Shown here one piece after another: positions 1-10,587 of a stretch of DNA of 64,000 bases; within the stretch, counting starts at the first letter, position 1; each line of letters begins with the position of its first letter. A program made the translations under genes and the position numbers. The notes under the pieces are model-generated. The model had not been told where the DNA came from. It was given only the letters and a program-made list of their open reading frames with translations, and searched no databases. The stretch spans positions 1 through 64,000 of the forward strand of contig JAJPIM010000002.1 in the NCBI GenBank assembly GCA_021324775.1, in the 5' to 3' direction. The stretch is from Gemmatimonadota bacterium (GTDB lineage: Bacteria > Gemmatimonadota > Gemmatimonadetes > Gemmatimonadales > Gemmatimonadaceae).

Positions 1-15
1 CGCCGGCCGGAGTAA
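1..15 (+). CDS. 3' tail of an upstream gene (partial)
   Basis: The first five codons end in TAA and read R-R-P-E-stop, nine bases ahead of the coaBC GTG. That close spacing would fit the last codons of an upstream operon member. Related genomes often have rpoZ (omega subunit) before coaBC, but nothing in four residues can identify the product, and the frame could be chance. Confidence 0.25.
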   Translation, partial: RRPE

Positions 16-23
16 CAGCCGGG

Positions 24-1229
24 GTGCGCCCCTACGCCCACCGCCGGATCGTTCTCGGCGTCACCGGCGGCATCGCGAGCTACAAGGCGGCGTGGCTCGC
101 CCGGCTGTTGGCCAAAGCAGGGGCTGACGTCGACGTCGTGATGACGGCTGCGGCGCAGGAGTTCGTCACAGCCGTGACATTCGAAGCACTGACTGGCCGC
201 CCGGTGCACACCGCGTTGGTCGCGGGGGGGCACGCACTCGACCACATCGCGCTCGCCCGGTCGGCCCACGCGATCGTGGTCGCGCCGGCCACCGCGGATT
301 TCATGGCGCGCGCCGCGCACGGTCACGCCAACGATCTGCTGAGTGCGTGCCTGCTGGCGGCCGACGCCCCGGTCCTTCTCGTGCCCGCGATGAACGATCG
401 CATGTGGGCCCACCGGCAGACCATTCGCAACGCTGCCCATCTCCGCGAACTGGGCTACCACGTACTGGATCCGGATTCGGGCGCGCTGGCGGCGGGCGAG
501 GGCAGCGGGCCGGGCCGGATGCCAGAACCCGAAACGATCTTCGCGCACGTCGGCCGGCTCCTCGACGCCGATGGGCTGCTGCGCGGGCGCCGCGTCGTCG
601 TGACCGCCGGTGGGACGCGCGAGCCGATCGATCCGGTGCGGTTCGTGTCCAACCGGAGCAGCGGCAAGATGGGCGTCGCGATTGCCAGCGCCGCGTGGCG
701 CCGCGGTGCGGACGTCACGCTCATTGCGGGACCGCTCGCCGTCTCGGCACCCGTCGGCCCGGCGATCATCGCTGTCGAGACGACCGTCGCGATGCGCGAC
801 GCCGTCGCGGCTCACCTGCCGGGTGCCGACGTGCTCGTGATGGCTGCGGCGCCTGCCGACTTCCGGCCGGCCGCAGTTGCCGAGCAGAAGATCAAGAAGG
901 ACAGTCTCGTCAGCGAGATCGCGGTAGTCCCCACGGACGACGTGCTGCTCACGACCCGCGATCTTCGGCCGGCCCACGCGATCGTCGTCGGATTCGCCCT
1001 CGAGACCGAGCGGGCGCTCGCTGGCGGCCGCGACAAGCTGCGGCGCAAAGCGCTCGACCTCGTTGTCGTGAACGACGCGACCGAGCCCGGGGCCGGTTTC
1101 GCGACGGATACCAATCGCGTCACGTTCCTCGTGGGCGAGAACGAGCCGGAAGAACTCCCATTGCTCGGCAAGACGGAGGTCGCGGACGCCATTCTCGATC
1201 GGGTCGAGGGGCTGATGCGTGGACGGTAA
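24..1229 (+). CDS. coaBC: Bifunctional phosphopantothenoylcysteine decarboxylase / phosphopantothenate-cysteine ligase
   Basis: Catalyses two successive steps of coenzyme A synthesis: joining cysteine to 4'-phosphopantothenate, then FMN-dependent decarboxylation to 4'-phosphopantetheine. The 401 residues match the usual length. The N-terminal flavoprotein half opens with VTGGIASYKA and carries the PAMNDRMW substrate-recognition motif. The ligase half begins near residue 190 with TAGGTREPIDPVRF and SNRSSGKMG, and keeps the lysine-rich QKIKKD stretch typical of CoaB. The start is GTG; no in-window alternative lies upstream. The 3' end overlaps the next gene by 11 bases, so the two are probably co-translated. 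Identity is secure. Confidence 0.97.
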   Translation: MRPYAHRRIVLGVTGGIASYKAAWLARLLAKAGADVDVVMTAAAQEFVTAVTFEALTGRPVHTALVAGGHALDHIALARSAHAIVVAPATADFMARAAHGHANDLLSACLLAADAPVLLVPAMNDRMWAHRQTIRNAAHLRELGYHVLDPDSGALAAGEGSGPGRMPEPETIFAHVGRLLDADGLLRGRRVVVTAGGTREPIDPVRFVSNRSSGKMGVAIASAAWRRGADVTLIAGPLAVSAPVGPAIIAVETTVAMRDAVAAHLPGADVLVMAAAPADFRPAAVAEQKIKKDSLVSEIAVVPTDDVLLTTRDLRPAHAIVVGFALETERALAGGRDKLRRKALDLVVVNDATEPGAGFATDTNRVTFLVGENEPEELPLLGKTEVADAILDRVEGLMRGR

Positions 1230-2256
1230 GGAGCGGCTGCGCCGGTATCTCGAGCAGCGGCGCGAGACGGGTGAGCGTGAGCTGGTGCTGGATGCGATGA
1301 CCGTGGACGACGTCATGCGGATCGTGGGCGCGCGCCCCGCCGCGCGCCCCGGCTCGGCCACGGCGCCGTCTCCCGTGTCCGCGCGCGATCCGCAGACGCG
1401 TCCGCCAGCGCGTCCGCCGGCCGAACCGGAGATCCCGGGTGTCGCGAGCGGGGATTGGCGGGCAGTGCTCGCCGCCGCGGATCGCGATGTGGCGATCCCT
1501 CGCATTACGGAGCCGGCTCCAGTGCAACCGCCCCCACGGTCTGCCGCTCGTCGGCCGGCATCGCCCCCCGCGCCCCCGCGACGCGATGCGATTGCCGCTG
1601 AAACCACGCCGGCCACTCCATCAGGCGGGGCGCTCTGGCCTGCCGGGATCGCCGTCGGTGAAGCGTCGCACGAGCTCTTCGGCGGGCCGCTGTCGGCCCA
1701 TCAGACGCTGGATGACCTGGCGCGCGTGATTGCGAAGTGTACGAGTTGCCCGCTGTACGGTACCGCGACCCATCCCGTGCCTGGCGAGGGCTCACCCGCC
1801 GCCCAACTGGTATGCGTGGGCGAGGCTCCGGGAGCGACCGAGGATGCGACTGGCCGCCCGTTCGTCGGGCCGGCCGGCAAACTGCTCGACAAGATCCTCG
1901 GCGCGATTCAGCTCGCTCGGGAGGACGCCTTCATCTGCAATGTGTTGAAGCACCGGCCGCCCGGGAACCGGAACCCACTCCCGTCCGAAGTCGCCGCGTG
2001 TAGCCCGTACCTCGTGCGGCAGCTCGAGCTGATCCGGCCCCGGGCTATCCTGGCCTTCGGGACCTTCGCGGCCCAGACGCTGCTCCAGACACCCCTGACA
2101 ATCGGTAAGTTGCGGGGTGCCGTGCACCGGTATTACGGTGTACCCCTCATCGTGACCTACCACCCGGCCGCGCTCCTCCGGAACCCGGCCTGGAAACGAC
2201 CGACCTGGGAAGATGTCCAGTACGCACGTCGTATCCTCGATGGCACCGGGCTCTGA
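1219..2256 (+). CDS. Uracil-DNA glycosylase, family 4-like, with long N-terminal extension
   Basis: Predicted base-excision repair enzyme that removes uracil from DNA. The catalytic domain occupies about residues 164-340. It has the family-4 motif GEAPGATED at 201-209, FVGPAGKLLDKIL after it, and YHPAALLRNP near 314. Iron-sulfur ligand candidates are C174, C177 and C261. The cysteine normally found in the KCRPP motif is histidine here (KHRPP, H245), with an extra cysteine at C240. The first ~160 residues are Ala/Pro/Arg-rich, look disordered, and are not part of the fold. GTG start inside coaBC; the 3' end overlaps dnaB. Superfamily assignment is solid. The exact family and whether a 4Fe-4S cluster is kept are less certain. 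Confidence 0.9.
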   Translation: MDGKERLRRYLEQRRETGERELVLDAMTVDDVMRIVGARPAARPGSATAPSPVSARDPQTRPPARPPAEPEIPGVASGDWRAVLAAADRDVAIPRITEPAPVQPPPRSAARRPASPPAPPRRDAIAAETTPATPSGGALWPAGIAVGEASHELFGGPLSAHQTLDDLARVIAKCTSCPLYGTATHPVPGEGSPAAQLVCVGEAPGATEDATGRPFVGPAGKLLDKILGAIQLAREDAFICNVLKHRPPGNRNPLPSEVAACSPYLVRQLELIRPRAILAFGTFAAQTLLQTPLTIGKLRGAVHRYYGVPLIVTYHPAALLRNPAWKRPTWEDVQYARRILDGTGL

Positions 2257-3643
2257 CCCGGACGACGGCCCGCTTCCGGAACGCGACCCGTACGGCGACC
2301 GCCGCCCCCCGTATTCGGAGGATGCCGAGCAGGCGGTCCTCGCGGCGATGATGATCGACACGGACGCCGTGATGCGGGCGTCCGAGATCCTCGACGACAC
2401 GATGTTCTATCGCGAAGCGCATCGGTGGCTGTTCCGGGGCATGCTGGCCCTCACCGAACGGCGCGACGTGGTCGATCCCCTGACACTGGCGGAGGAGCTG
2501 GCGCGGCGCGGGGAGCTCGAGGCGAGCGGCGGCCGCGATTACATCACGTTTCTGATCGATGCGGTCCCGACGGCGGCCAACGTCGAGTACCACGCCCGCA
2601 TCGTTCGCGAGAAGGCGCTCCTCCGGCGTCTCATCGAGGTCTCCACCGGCATCGTGTCCGAAGCCTTCGAGGGACACATCGCGGCGGCGGACCTGCTGGA
2701 TGAGGCGGAGCATCGGATCCTGCAGCTCGGCCAGATCCGCGGCGGCGTCGACTTCACGCGGATCAAGGAGCTCCTCTGGCCGACCATGGAGCGCATCGAG
2801 GCGCTGTCCAAGGGCGGCAAGCCCATCACCGGTGTGCCGAGCGGCTTCAGCGATCTCGATGATATCACCTCGGGCTTCCAGCCCTCCGATCTCGTGATCG
2901 TGGCTGCGCGCCCCGCCATGGGCAAGACTGCGTTCTGTCTCGGGCTCGCGCAGCATGCGGCGATCGAGCACAACATCCCGATCGCGCTCTTCTCGCTCGA
3001 GATGAGCAAGGAATCGCTGGTCCAGCGGCTCCTGACCAGTGAGGCGCGGATTGACGCCCAGCGTCTCCGCAAAGGCCTGCTGCGCGACGACGATTTCCCG
3101 CGGCTGGCGCGGGCGGCGGGCATCCTCAGCTCGGCTCCGATCTACATCGACGACAGCGCCGGAATCTCGCTGCTCGAGATGCGGTCGCGTGCGCGCCGGC
3201 TCAAGGTGGATTCCGGCGTCGGCATGATCATCGTCGACTATCTGCAACTGATTCAGGGACCCGCGCGATCCGAAAACCGGCAGCAGGAGATCAGCCAGAT
3301 CTCGCGATCGCTGAAGGCCCTGGCCAAGGAGCTTGTGGTGCCGGTGGTCGCGCTGTCGCAGCTCTCCCGTGCGCCGGAGCAGCGCACCGGCGAATCGAAG
3401 CGGCCGCAGCTCTCCGACCTTCGTGAGTCCGGCGCGATCGAGCAGGACGCCGATCTGGTCATGTTCATCTATCGGCCGGAGGTGTACGAAGGCCTCACCG
3501 ACAAGGACGGTAACTCCCTCGAAGGCCGGTCCGAGATCATCGTCGGCAAGCAGCGGAATGGGCCGACCGGCACGGTGAACCTGTACTTCCACAAGACGTA
3601 CACCCGCTTCGAGAGCTATACGGCGCGTAGCGCGGGACCGTAG
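2213..3643 (+). CDS. dnaB: Replicative DNA helicase DnaB
   Basis: Hexameric 5'-3' helicase that unwinds the replication fork and recruits primase. The 476 residues show an N-terminal helical domain (about 33-135), a linker, and a RecA-like motor. The Walker A motif ARPAMGKTAF sits at 232-241; further on are SLEMS, DYLQLI and the arginine-finger region near the C-terminus. No intein is present. ATG 2213 gives a 44-base overlap with the glycosylase gene; ATG 2240 (residue 10) is an alternative with a shorter overlap. The first ~30 residues are acidic/proline-rich and could be dispensable. A GC hairpin (3663-3682) follows the stop. Confidence 0.96.
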   Translation: MSSTHVVSSMAPGSDPDDGPLPERDPYGDRRPPYSEDAEQAVLAAMMIDTDAVMRASEILDDTMFYREAHRWLFRGMLALTERRDVVDPLTLAEELARRGELEASGGRDYITFLIDAVPTAANVEYHARIVREKALLRRLIEVSTGIVSEAFEGHIAAADLLDEAEHRILQLGQIRGGVDFTRIKELLWPTMERIEALSKGGKPITGVPSGFSDLDDITSGFQPSDLVIVAARPAMGKTAFCLGLAQHAAIEHNIPIALFSLEMSKESLVQRLLTSEARIDAQRLRKGLLRDDDFPRLARAAGILSSAPIYIDDSAGISLLEMRSRARRLKVDSGVGMIIVDYLQLIQGPARSENRQQEISQISRSLKALAKELVVPVVALSQLSRAPEQRTGESKRPQLSDLRESGAIEQDADLVMFIYRPEVYEGLTDKDGNSLEGRSEIIVGKQRNGPTGTVNLYFHKTYTRFESYTARSAGP

Positions 3644-3686
3644 CCCGGCTCGGGCCGCCGTCGCCCGCGTGGGCCGGCGGGCGCCG

Positions 3687-3692
3687 TATTAT
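3687..3692 (+). promoter_or_regulatory. Candidate leaderless -10 element for radA
   Basis: TATTAT lies 6 bases before the radA ATG (3699). That puts the expected transcription start on the start codon itself. No -35 box is visible and there is no Shine-Dalgarno sequence in between. Inferred from spacing only. Confidence 0.5.
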
Positions 3693-3698
3693 TTGACC

Positions 3699-5090
3699 AT
3701 GGCCAGGATCAAGACCGTGTATCGGTGCGCCGAATGCGGCGCCGAGCACGCGCGGTGGGGCGGGCGATGCGATGCCTGCGGCGAGTGGAACACGCTCGCC
3801 GAGGAGATCGCAGTGGCGGCGGCCGTGAAGCGCGGGAACGAGCGGCGTGCTGGCGGGCGTTCCGCGAGCAGGGCAGGCGGCGCGGCGCCCGCGACCCCGC
3901 GGCTGCGGGAGATCACGGGATCCGAGACCGAACGCTGGCGCACGGGACTGGGCGAGTTCGACTTCGTGCTCGGCGGCGGTGTCGTGCCGGGATCCATGGT
4001 TCTGCTCGGCGGGGAGCCAGGGGCCGGCAAATCCACGCTGCTGCTGCAGGTGGCGGCGCGCCTGCAATCCGGCGGTCACGCCGCGCTGTACGTATCGGGC
4101 GAGGAGTCGCCGCTTCAGGTGAAGCTCCGCGCGGAGCGGCTGGCCGATGCCGCCGGCGAAGTCGCGTTGTTGTGCGAGACCAACCTCGAGAGGATCCTGG
4201 CCGCGGCCGACGCCGTGCGGCCGCGGGCACTCGTCATCGACTCGATTCAGACGGTGTTCACCGGTGACCTCGAGGGCGCGCCCGGCAACGTCGGCCAGGT
4301 CCGCGAGTGCGCCGCCCGGCTCATGCGATACGCCAAGCAGTCCGGCACCACCGTGTTCGTCGTCGGCCACGTGACCAAGGGTGGCGGCATTGCTGGCCCC
4401 AAGACACTCGAGCACATCGTCGATACGGTGCTGTACTTCGAGGGCGAGACCGGCGTCGATCACCGGATACTCCGCGCGACAAAGAACCGATTCGGCGGCG
4501 TGGACGAGATCGGCGTGTTCCGCATGGCGCAGACCGGCCTGGTCCCGGTGGAAAACCCATCGGAGCTCTTTCTCGGCGACCGGCACCGGACGATCTCCGG
4601 GAGCGCCGTCACGGCGCTCCTCGAAGGGACGCGACCCGTTCTGATCGAGGTCCAGGCGCTGGCCGCCAAAGCCGGATTCGGCACGCCGCAGCGTGTGGCA
4701 ACCGGGTACGACAGCCGGCGGCTGGCGCTCCTGCTCGCGGTGCTCGACAAACGGGCCGAGATGTCCTTCGCGGCGCTCGATGTCTTTCTCAACGTCGTCG
4801 GTGGCGTCCGCTTGCACGAGCCCGGCGGCGACCTTGCGGTGACGGCGGCACTGGCATCGAGTGTGTTCGACCGGCCGGTTCCGTCCGATGCCGTGTTCAT
4901 CGGAGAGGTCGGGCTCGGCGGCGAGGTACGCCCCGTGTCGCAGATGGAGCGGCGGTTGCTCGAGGCGGCCAAGATGGGAATGACGACGGCCTATCTCGCC
5001 GATCGCGCGGTACCGCGGCGCCAGGTGGCCGAGATCCGGACCATCGGAGTGTCCACGCTGCACGCGCTGTTCGCGCAGCTTTTCATCTAG
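3699..5090 (+). CDS. radA: DNA repair/recombination ATPase RadA (Sms)
   Basis: RecA-like branch-migration ATPase that helps process recombination intermediates. From ATG 3699 it is 463 residues. A zinc finger is formed by C10, C13, C24 and C27; Walker A GEPGAGKS is at 105-112. The RadA signature KNRFG is present in the middle, followed by a C-terminal Lon-protease-like domain. An upstream in-frame GTG (3669) would add ten residues ahead of the conserved MARIKTVYRC start, so I prefer 3699. A TATTAT element six bases upstream suggests the gene has its own, possibly leaderless, promoter. Confidence 0.95.
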   Translation: MARIKTVYRCAECGAEHARWGGRCDACGEWNTLAEEIAVAAAVKRGNERRAGGRSASRAGGAAPATPRLREITGSETERWRTGLGEFDFVLGGGVVPGSMVLLGGEPGAGKSTLLLQVAARLQSGGHAALYVSGEESPLQVKLRAERLADAAGEVALLCETNLERILAAADAVRPRALVIDSIQTVFTGDLEGAPGNVGQVRECAARLMRYAKQSGTTVFVVGHVTKGGGIAGPKTLEHIVDTVLYFEGETGVDHRILRATKNRFGGVDEIGVFRMAQTGLVPVENPSELFLGDRHRTISGSAVTALLEGTRPVLIEVQALAAKAGFGTPQRVATGYDSRRLALLLAVLDKRAEMSFAALDVFLNVVGGVRLHEPGGDLAVTAALASSVFDRPVPSDAVFIGEVGLGGEVRPVSQMERRLLEAAKMGMTTAYLADRAVPRRQVAEIRTIGVSTLHALFAQLFI

Positions 5091-5110
5091 CATTCGATGC
5101 GCCGCCCTCG

Positions 5111-5863
5111 ATGAGCCACCAACCCGCGCATCCCGCGTCCCGGACGCTCCCGCTCGCTGGCGGAAACGCGGCCGCGTCAGCCGACGTCGGTGTCGTGCTG
5201 GTGGCCGGCGGCTCGGGCACGCGAACCGCTTCGTCCGAACTCAAGCAGTTTCGATGGGTTGCCGGCAAGCCGATGCTCCTCCACAGCGTGCAGCGGTTTC
5301 AGGCCCGGCCGGACGTCGCGATGGTCGTGTGCGTGCTACCGCGCTCGCACGTGGGCGATCCGCCGCCGTGGCTCTTTCAGTCGGACCTCGAGCGGCTCCT
5401 GATCTCGGTCGGCGGGCCGACGCGCCAGGCCTCGGTGGAAAACGGGCTGCAGGATCTTCCCGCGGGACTCGGGATCGTCGTCGTGCACGATGCGGCGCGG
5501 CCGCTCGTGTCGGACGCCACGATCGACGGGGTGATCGCCGCCGCACGCGGGGGCCGGGGCGCCGTGGCGGCGCTCCCGGTCGTCGATACCCTCAAGGAAG
5601 TCGGCGAGGATGGCCGGATCGTGCGCACCGTGGAACGGACCCGTCTCTGGCGGGCGCAGACGCCGCAAGCGTTTCCGCGCGACATGCTCGCCCGCGCGCA
5701 CGATGCAGCCAACCGCGACAAAGTGGTGGCGACCGACGATGCGGCCCTGTGCGAGCGGCTCGGCATCCCGGTGGTCGTGGTCCGCGGGAGCGAACGGGCG
5801 ATGAAGATCACCGACGAATCCGACTTCGCGCGCGCCGACGCACTGGCGGGATTGTCCGATTGA
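5111..5863 (+). CDS. ispD: 2-C-methyl-D-erythritol 4-phosphate cytidylyltransferase
   Basis: Third step of the MEP isoprenoid pathway: forms CDP-methylerythritol from CTP and MEP. The 250 residues include the nucleotide-binding glycine-rich loop VVLVAGGSGTRTAS followed by LKQF (usually PKQF), then HDAARPLVS and TPQAFPRD, all typical of IspD. The N-terminal ~25 residues are a variable extension. ATG 5111 lies about 20 bases after radA. The frame stays open far upstream inside radA, but that part matches nothing, so it is excluded. The partner ispF is found separately at 53530. Confidence 0.93.
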   Translation: MSHQPAHPASRTLPLAGGNAAASADVGVVLVAGGSGTRTASSELKQFRWVAGKPMLLHSVQRFQARPDVAMVVCVLPRSHVGDPPPWLFQSDLERLLISVGGPTRQASVENGLQDLPAGLGIVVVHDAARPLVSDATIDGVIAAARGGRGAVAALPVVDTLKEVGEDGRIVRTVERTRLWRAQTPQAFPRDMLARAHDAANRDKVVATDDAALCERLGIPVVVVRGSERAMKITDESDFARADALAGLSD

Positions 5864-5888
5864 CGACATCCGGCGAGAGCAGGCCGCG

Positions 5889-6614
5889 ATGACCGCGGAG
5901 CACGACCGCCGGACGCCGGCGGGAGGCCGCCCGGTGATCGCGGCGCCCAGTCCCGCGCGCGCGATTCCGTTCTGGTCGGCAGCGGAGATCGACGCGTCGA
6001 TCTCCGAGACACTCGCGCATGTCGGGCGGCATGGGGTCCTGGCATACCCGACCGAGACCGTCTATGGGTTCGGCGGAAGCGCGGACCAGGACGGTGTCGA
6101 CGCGCTCGTGCGTCTCAAGGGGCGGCCGCCGGGCAAGCCGTTTCTCCTGTTGATCGCCGGGAGCGAGATGATCGGGCGGCTTGGACTCCACCTGGCGGGC
6201 GCCGCGGCCGCGCTGGCCGCCCGCTTCTGGCCCGGGCCGTTGACACTGGTATTGCCCGGCGGAGAGCGGCGAGTGCCGGATCGTCTCCGCGGACCCGAGG
6301 GTGGTGTTGCCGTGCGATGGACGCCGCATCAGGGGCTGACGCGAATGATTCGCGCCTACGGCGAGCCGATCACCTCCACGAGCGCGAACCGTCCGGGGGT
6401 ACCGCCTGCGTCGTCCGCCGGAGAGATTGTAGCGCAGTGGGGCGACGCCATCGGTCGCGGCGTCCTGCGCGTGCTCGACGGCGGCCGCCTTGAAGCGTCC
6501 GCGCCGTCGACCGTGGTCGATTGTACCGGTCGCCGGATGCGAGTGATTCGTCCCGGCGCCATCTCGGCCGACGCCTTGCGTGACAGCGTCCCTGATCTCA
6601 TCGGTGACGCGTAG
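5889..6614 (+). CDS. tsaC: L-threonylcarbamoyladenylate synthase (TsaC/YrdC family)
   Basis: Makes threonylcarbamoyl-AMP from threonine, bicarbonate and ATP, the first step of the t6A37 modification of ANN-decoding tRNAs. The 241 residues carry YPTETVYGFG, KGRPPGKPF, WPGPLTLVLP and TSTSANRPG, the full YrdC motif set. The protein ends soon after the YrdC domain, so it lacks the extra C-terminal domain of Sua5. ATG 5889 lies 25 bases after ispD. Assignment is firm; the choice between the names tsaC and sua5 rests on length. Confidence 0.93.
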   Translation: MTAEHDRRTPAGGRPVIAAPSPARAIPFWSAAEIDASISETLAHVGRHGVLAYPTETVYGFGGSADQDGVDALVRLKGRPPGKPFLLLIAGSEMIGRLGLHLAGAAAALAARFWPGPLTLVLPGGERRVPDRLRGPEGGVAVRWTPHQGLTRMIRAYGEPITSTSANRPGVPPASSAGEIVAQWGDAIGRGVLRVLDGGRLEASAPSTVVDCTGRRMRVIRPGAISADALRDSVPDLIGDA

Positions 6615-6622
6615 GACAGGCC

Positions 6623-7087
6623 ATGTTGATTCTCTTCGTGTGTACCGGGAATACCTGCCGCAGCCCGATCGCGGCGGCGATCGCGCGCCGGATCGCGCAC
6701 GACCGTGGACTCGCCCACCTTGACCTCAGCAGCGCCGGCACGAGCGCGGTGGACGGCCAGCCCGCGTCCGACGGCGCGCTGCTCGTCGGCATCGAGCGAC
6801 AGCTCGACCTCACCGAGCACCGGGCGCGGCAGCTCACACCGGAACTCGTCGACCAGGCCGATCTGATCCTGGCAATGGGACCGCATCATCTGGAACGGGT
6901 GGAAGCGCTGGGTGGTACGGGCAAAGCGTACCTCCTGACCGACTACGCCACGCGCAGCCACGATGGGCGCCCCGTGACGGATCCGTTCGGCGGCGATCTC
7001 GACGTCTATCGCGCGACGGTCGACGAGCTGGAAGGCGAAATTCAGCGCGCGGTTGACCGGCTGGCCACCGAGCGCGCCGCGAGTTGA
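6623..7087 (+). CDS. Low-molecular-weight protein tyrosine phosphatase
   Basis: Cysteine-dependent phosphatase of the LMW-PTP fold. The 154 residues begin with the P-loop FVCTGNTCRS (C7-x5-R13). The general-acid aspartate sits in VTDPFGG (D120-P121). The last residues overlap the TTG start of aroE by four bases (TTGA). Family members dephosphorylate tyrosine kinases of capsule export, arginine-phosphorylated proteins or small substrates. No cognate kinase lies nearby, so the substrate is unknown. Confidence 0.9.
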   Translation: MLILFVCTGNTCRSPIAAAIARRIAHDRGLAHLDLSSAGTSAVDGQPASDGALLVGIERQLDLTEHRARQLTPELVDQADLILAMGPHHLERVEALGGTGKAYLLTDYATRSHDGRPVTDPFGGDLDVYRATVDELEGEIQRAVDRLATERAAS

Positions 7088-7893
7088 GGCCGCGTCCCAC
7101 CCGGCTCGTTCTCCTGGGTCACCCGGTCTCGCACTCGCTGTCCCCAGTTTTTCAGAACGCGGCCCTTCGTGCGGCCGGAATCCCGCTGACCTACGAGGCG
7201 TGCGACGTCGCGCCGTCCGATCTGGAGACCTTGCTCGGTGGGCTGGTCCGCCAGGGTGCCGCAGGCAACGTCACCGCGCCGCACAAAGCGGCGGTCGCCG
7301 GCGCCTGTGCCCATCTGACGCCGGTCGCCCGCCAGGTGGGCGCCGTGAACACGTTCTGGACGGAGAACGGGGCACTCATCGGCGACAACACCGACGCCGA
7401 GGGATTTCACAACGCCGTCGTGCATCTCCGGGGTGCCACGCCGTCGCAGGCCACGATCGCATTGCTTGGCGCCGGCGGCGCCGCAGCCGCGGTGCTCGCG
7501 GCGGTCGCCGGCTGGGACAGGTGCACCGCTCGTGTGTGGAATCGCACTCCGGAGCGGGCGCGCTCTCTCTGCGCACGGTTCCCGGGTGTCGCGATCCCCG
7601 CCGATACGACGGCGAGCGCCACGGCCGGCGCCGCGCTGGTCGTTCACGCGACGACAGTGGGCGTGACCGGCGAGGCGGTCCCGATCGATCCGGACCTGCT
7701 TCCGGCGACTGCCGACGTGGTGGATCTCGTGTACCGCCGCGGCGAGACCGCGTGGGTCCGGCAGGCACGGGCACGCGGGCTCCGCGCGGTGGATGGGCTG
7801 CCGATGCTGATCGAGCAGGGCGCGCTGGCGTTCGAGCGGTGGTTCGGCGAGGCGCCGGATCGAGCCGCGATGTGGACCGCGCTCGCCGGCTGA
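7084..7893 (+). CDS. aroE: Shikimate dehydrogenase
   Basis: Reduces 3-dehydroshikimate to shikimate with NADPH in aromatic amino acid synthesis. The 269 residues have the substrate-binding SHSLSP motif near the N-terminus, catalytic lysine K68 in NVTAPHK, aspartate in GDNTD (about 104), and a Rossmann GAGGAAAAV loop near 127. The TTG start overlaps the phosphatase stop codon, indicating translational coupling. Its substrate pathway also supplies chorismate to the mqn genes further along the window. Confidence 0.94.
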   Translation: MRPRPTRLVLLGHPVSHSLSPVFQNAALRAAGIPLTYEACDVAPSDLETLLGGLVRQGAAGNVTAPHKAAVAGACAHLTPVARQVGAVNTFWTENGALIGDNTDAEGFHNAVVHLRGATPSQATIALLGAGGAAAAVLAAVAGWDRCTARVWNRTPERARSLCARFPGVAIPADTTASATAGAALVVHATTVGVTGEAVPIDPDLLPATADVVDLVYRRGETAWVRQARARGLRAVDGLPMLIEQGALAFERWFGEAPDRAAMWTALAG

Positions 7894-9332
<1,439 letters not shown>

Positions 9333-9345
9333 GGCGCGTCCGGCG

Positions 9346-10548
9346 GTGGCGCGCAAGGCATCCATACGCGACCTGAGCGACGCGCAACTGAAGGGGAAGC
9401 GGGCCCTCGTCCGCGTCGACTTCAATGTCCCGCTCGACGCCGATCTTCGGATCACCGACGACACACGGATCCGGGCCGCGCTGCCCACCATCCGTTTTCT
9501 CGCGGAGCGTGGCGCGAGTGTGATCCTCCTCTCGCATCTCGGGAGGCCGAAAGGGAAGCCGGTGGCCAAGGATTCGCTCGCGCCGGTCGCCCGCCATCTC
9601 GCGGAATTGCTGTCGTCGCCGGTTGGATTCAGCCAGACGACGGTCGGCGACGAGGCCGTCCGCCTGACCCGGGCCCTGCCGCCTGGCGACGTGCTGCTGC
9701 TCGAGAACACGCGGTTCCTGAGCGGCGAAGAGTCCAACGATCCCACCCTGGCGGCCGAACTCGCGGCACTGGGCGACGTCTTCGTCAACGATGCATTCGG
9801 CGCCGCACATCGCGCGCACGCGTCGACCGTAGGCGTGGCGCAATTCCTGCGCCCCGCGGTCGCCGGGTTTCTCATGGAGAAGGAGCTCGAGTATCTCGGA
9901 CGCGCCCTCGCGGAGCCGCGACGCCCCTTCGTCGCGATCCTTGGCGGCGCCAAGATCTCGGGCAAGATCGACGTCATCGCACAGCTCCTCCCCAAGGTCG
10001 ACGGGATGCTGATCGGGGGCGCGATGGCCTGCACGTTCTACCAGGCGATGGGTCTGGGCATCGGGAAATCGCTCGTCGAGCCCGATCGCGTCGGGATGGC
10101 CAAGGATCTGCTGGCGACGGCGGGTGCGCGGCTCACCTTGCCGCACGACGCGATGGTGGCGCCCTCGATCGATCAGCCAGCGCGCGCGCACGCCGTGCCG
10201 CGCGATCGGATCCCCGCGACGGAGGCGATGTACGACATCGGGCCGCGAACCGCTGAGTCGTACGCCCGCGCGATTGCGACCGCGAAGACCGTGATCTGGA
10301 ACGGACCCATGGGGGTGTTCGAATCGCCGCCGTTCGACGCGGGGACCATCGCCATCGCACGCGCCATGGCTGCGGCCACGGACCACGGGACGACCACGAT
10401 CGTCGGCGGGGGAGATTCGGCGGCCGCCGTGGCGCAGGCAGGGCTCGAATCGCGGATGAGCCATGTGTCGACCGGCGGCGGCGCGTCCCTCGAGTACCTC
10501 GAGGGGAAGACGCTTCCGGGCGTCGCCGCACTGGATGACGTGTCGTGA
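9346..10548 (+). CDS. pgk: Phosphoglycerate kinase
   Basis: Transfers phosphate from 1,3-bisphosphoglycerate to ADP. From GTG 9346 it is 400 residues, the usual size. The N-terminal signature is RVDFNVPLD, followed by SHLGRPKGK, and the C-terminal nucleotide-binding loop is GGGDSAAAV. The frame is open upstream through the small membrane gene, but conservation starts at [11 protein letters not shown], so GTG 9346 is chosen. Lies between the gapA-linked membrane gene and tpiA. Confidence 0.96.
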   Translation: MARKASIRDLSDAQLKGKRALVRVDFNVPLDADLRITDDTRIRAALPTIRFLAERGASVILLSHLGRPKGKPVAKDSLAPVARHLAELLSSPVGFSQTTVGDEAVRLTRALPPGDVLLLENTRFLSGEESNDPTLAAELAALGDVFVNDAFGAAHRAHASTVGVAQFLRPAVAGFLMEKELEYLGRALAEPRRPFVAILGGAKISGKIDVIAQLLPKVDGMLIGGAMACTFYQAMGLGIGKSLVEPDRVGMAKDLLATAGARLTLPHDAMVAPSIDQPARAHAVPRDRIPATEAMYDIGPRTAESYARAIATAKTVIWNGPMGVFESPPFDAGTIAIARAMAAATDHGTTTIVGGGDSAAAVAQAGLESRMSHVSTGGGASLEYLEGKTLPGVAALDDVS

Positions 10549-10587
10549 TGCCGGTCGTCCACGGTCTTCTGTGAGCCGGGCTCCGTG

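Noticed and set aside
1219-2256. UdgX-type (uracil cross-linking) glycosylase
   Set aside because: The KHRPP sequence recalls the KHF segment of UdgX, but the KRRIH loop that defines UdgX is absent.
2147-3592. A 481-codon open frame on the - strand opposite dnaB
   Set aside because: Antisense shadow of dnaB with no motif and no start signals.
4307-5110. Upstream extension of the ispD frame into radA
   Set aside because: The extension is Arg-rich shadow sequence of radA. Conservation starts after ATG 5111.
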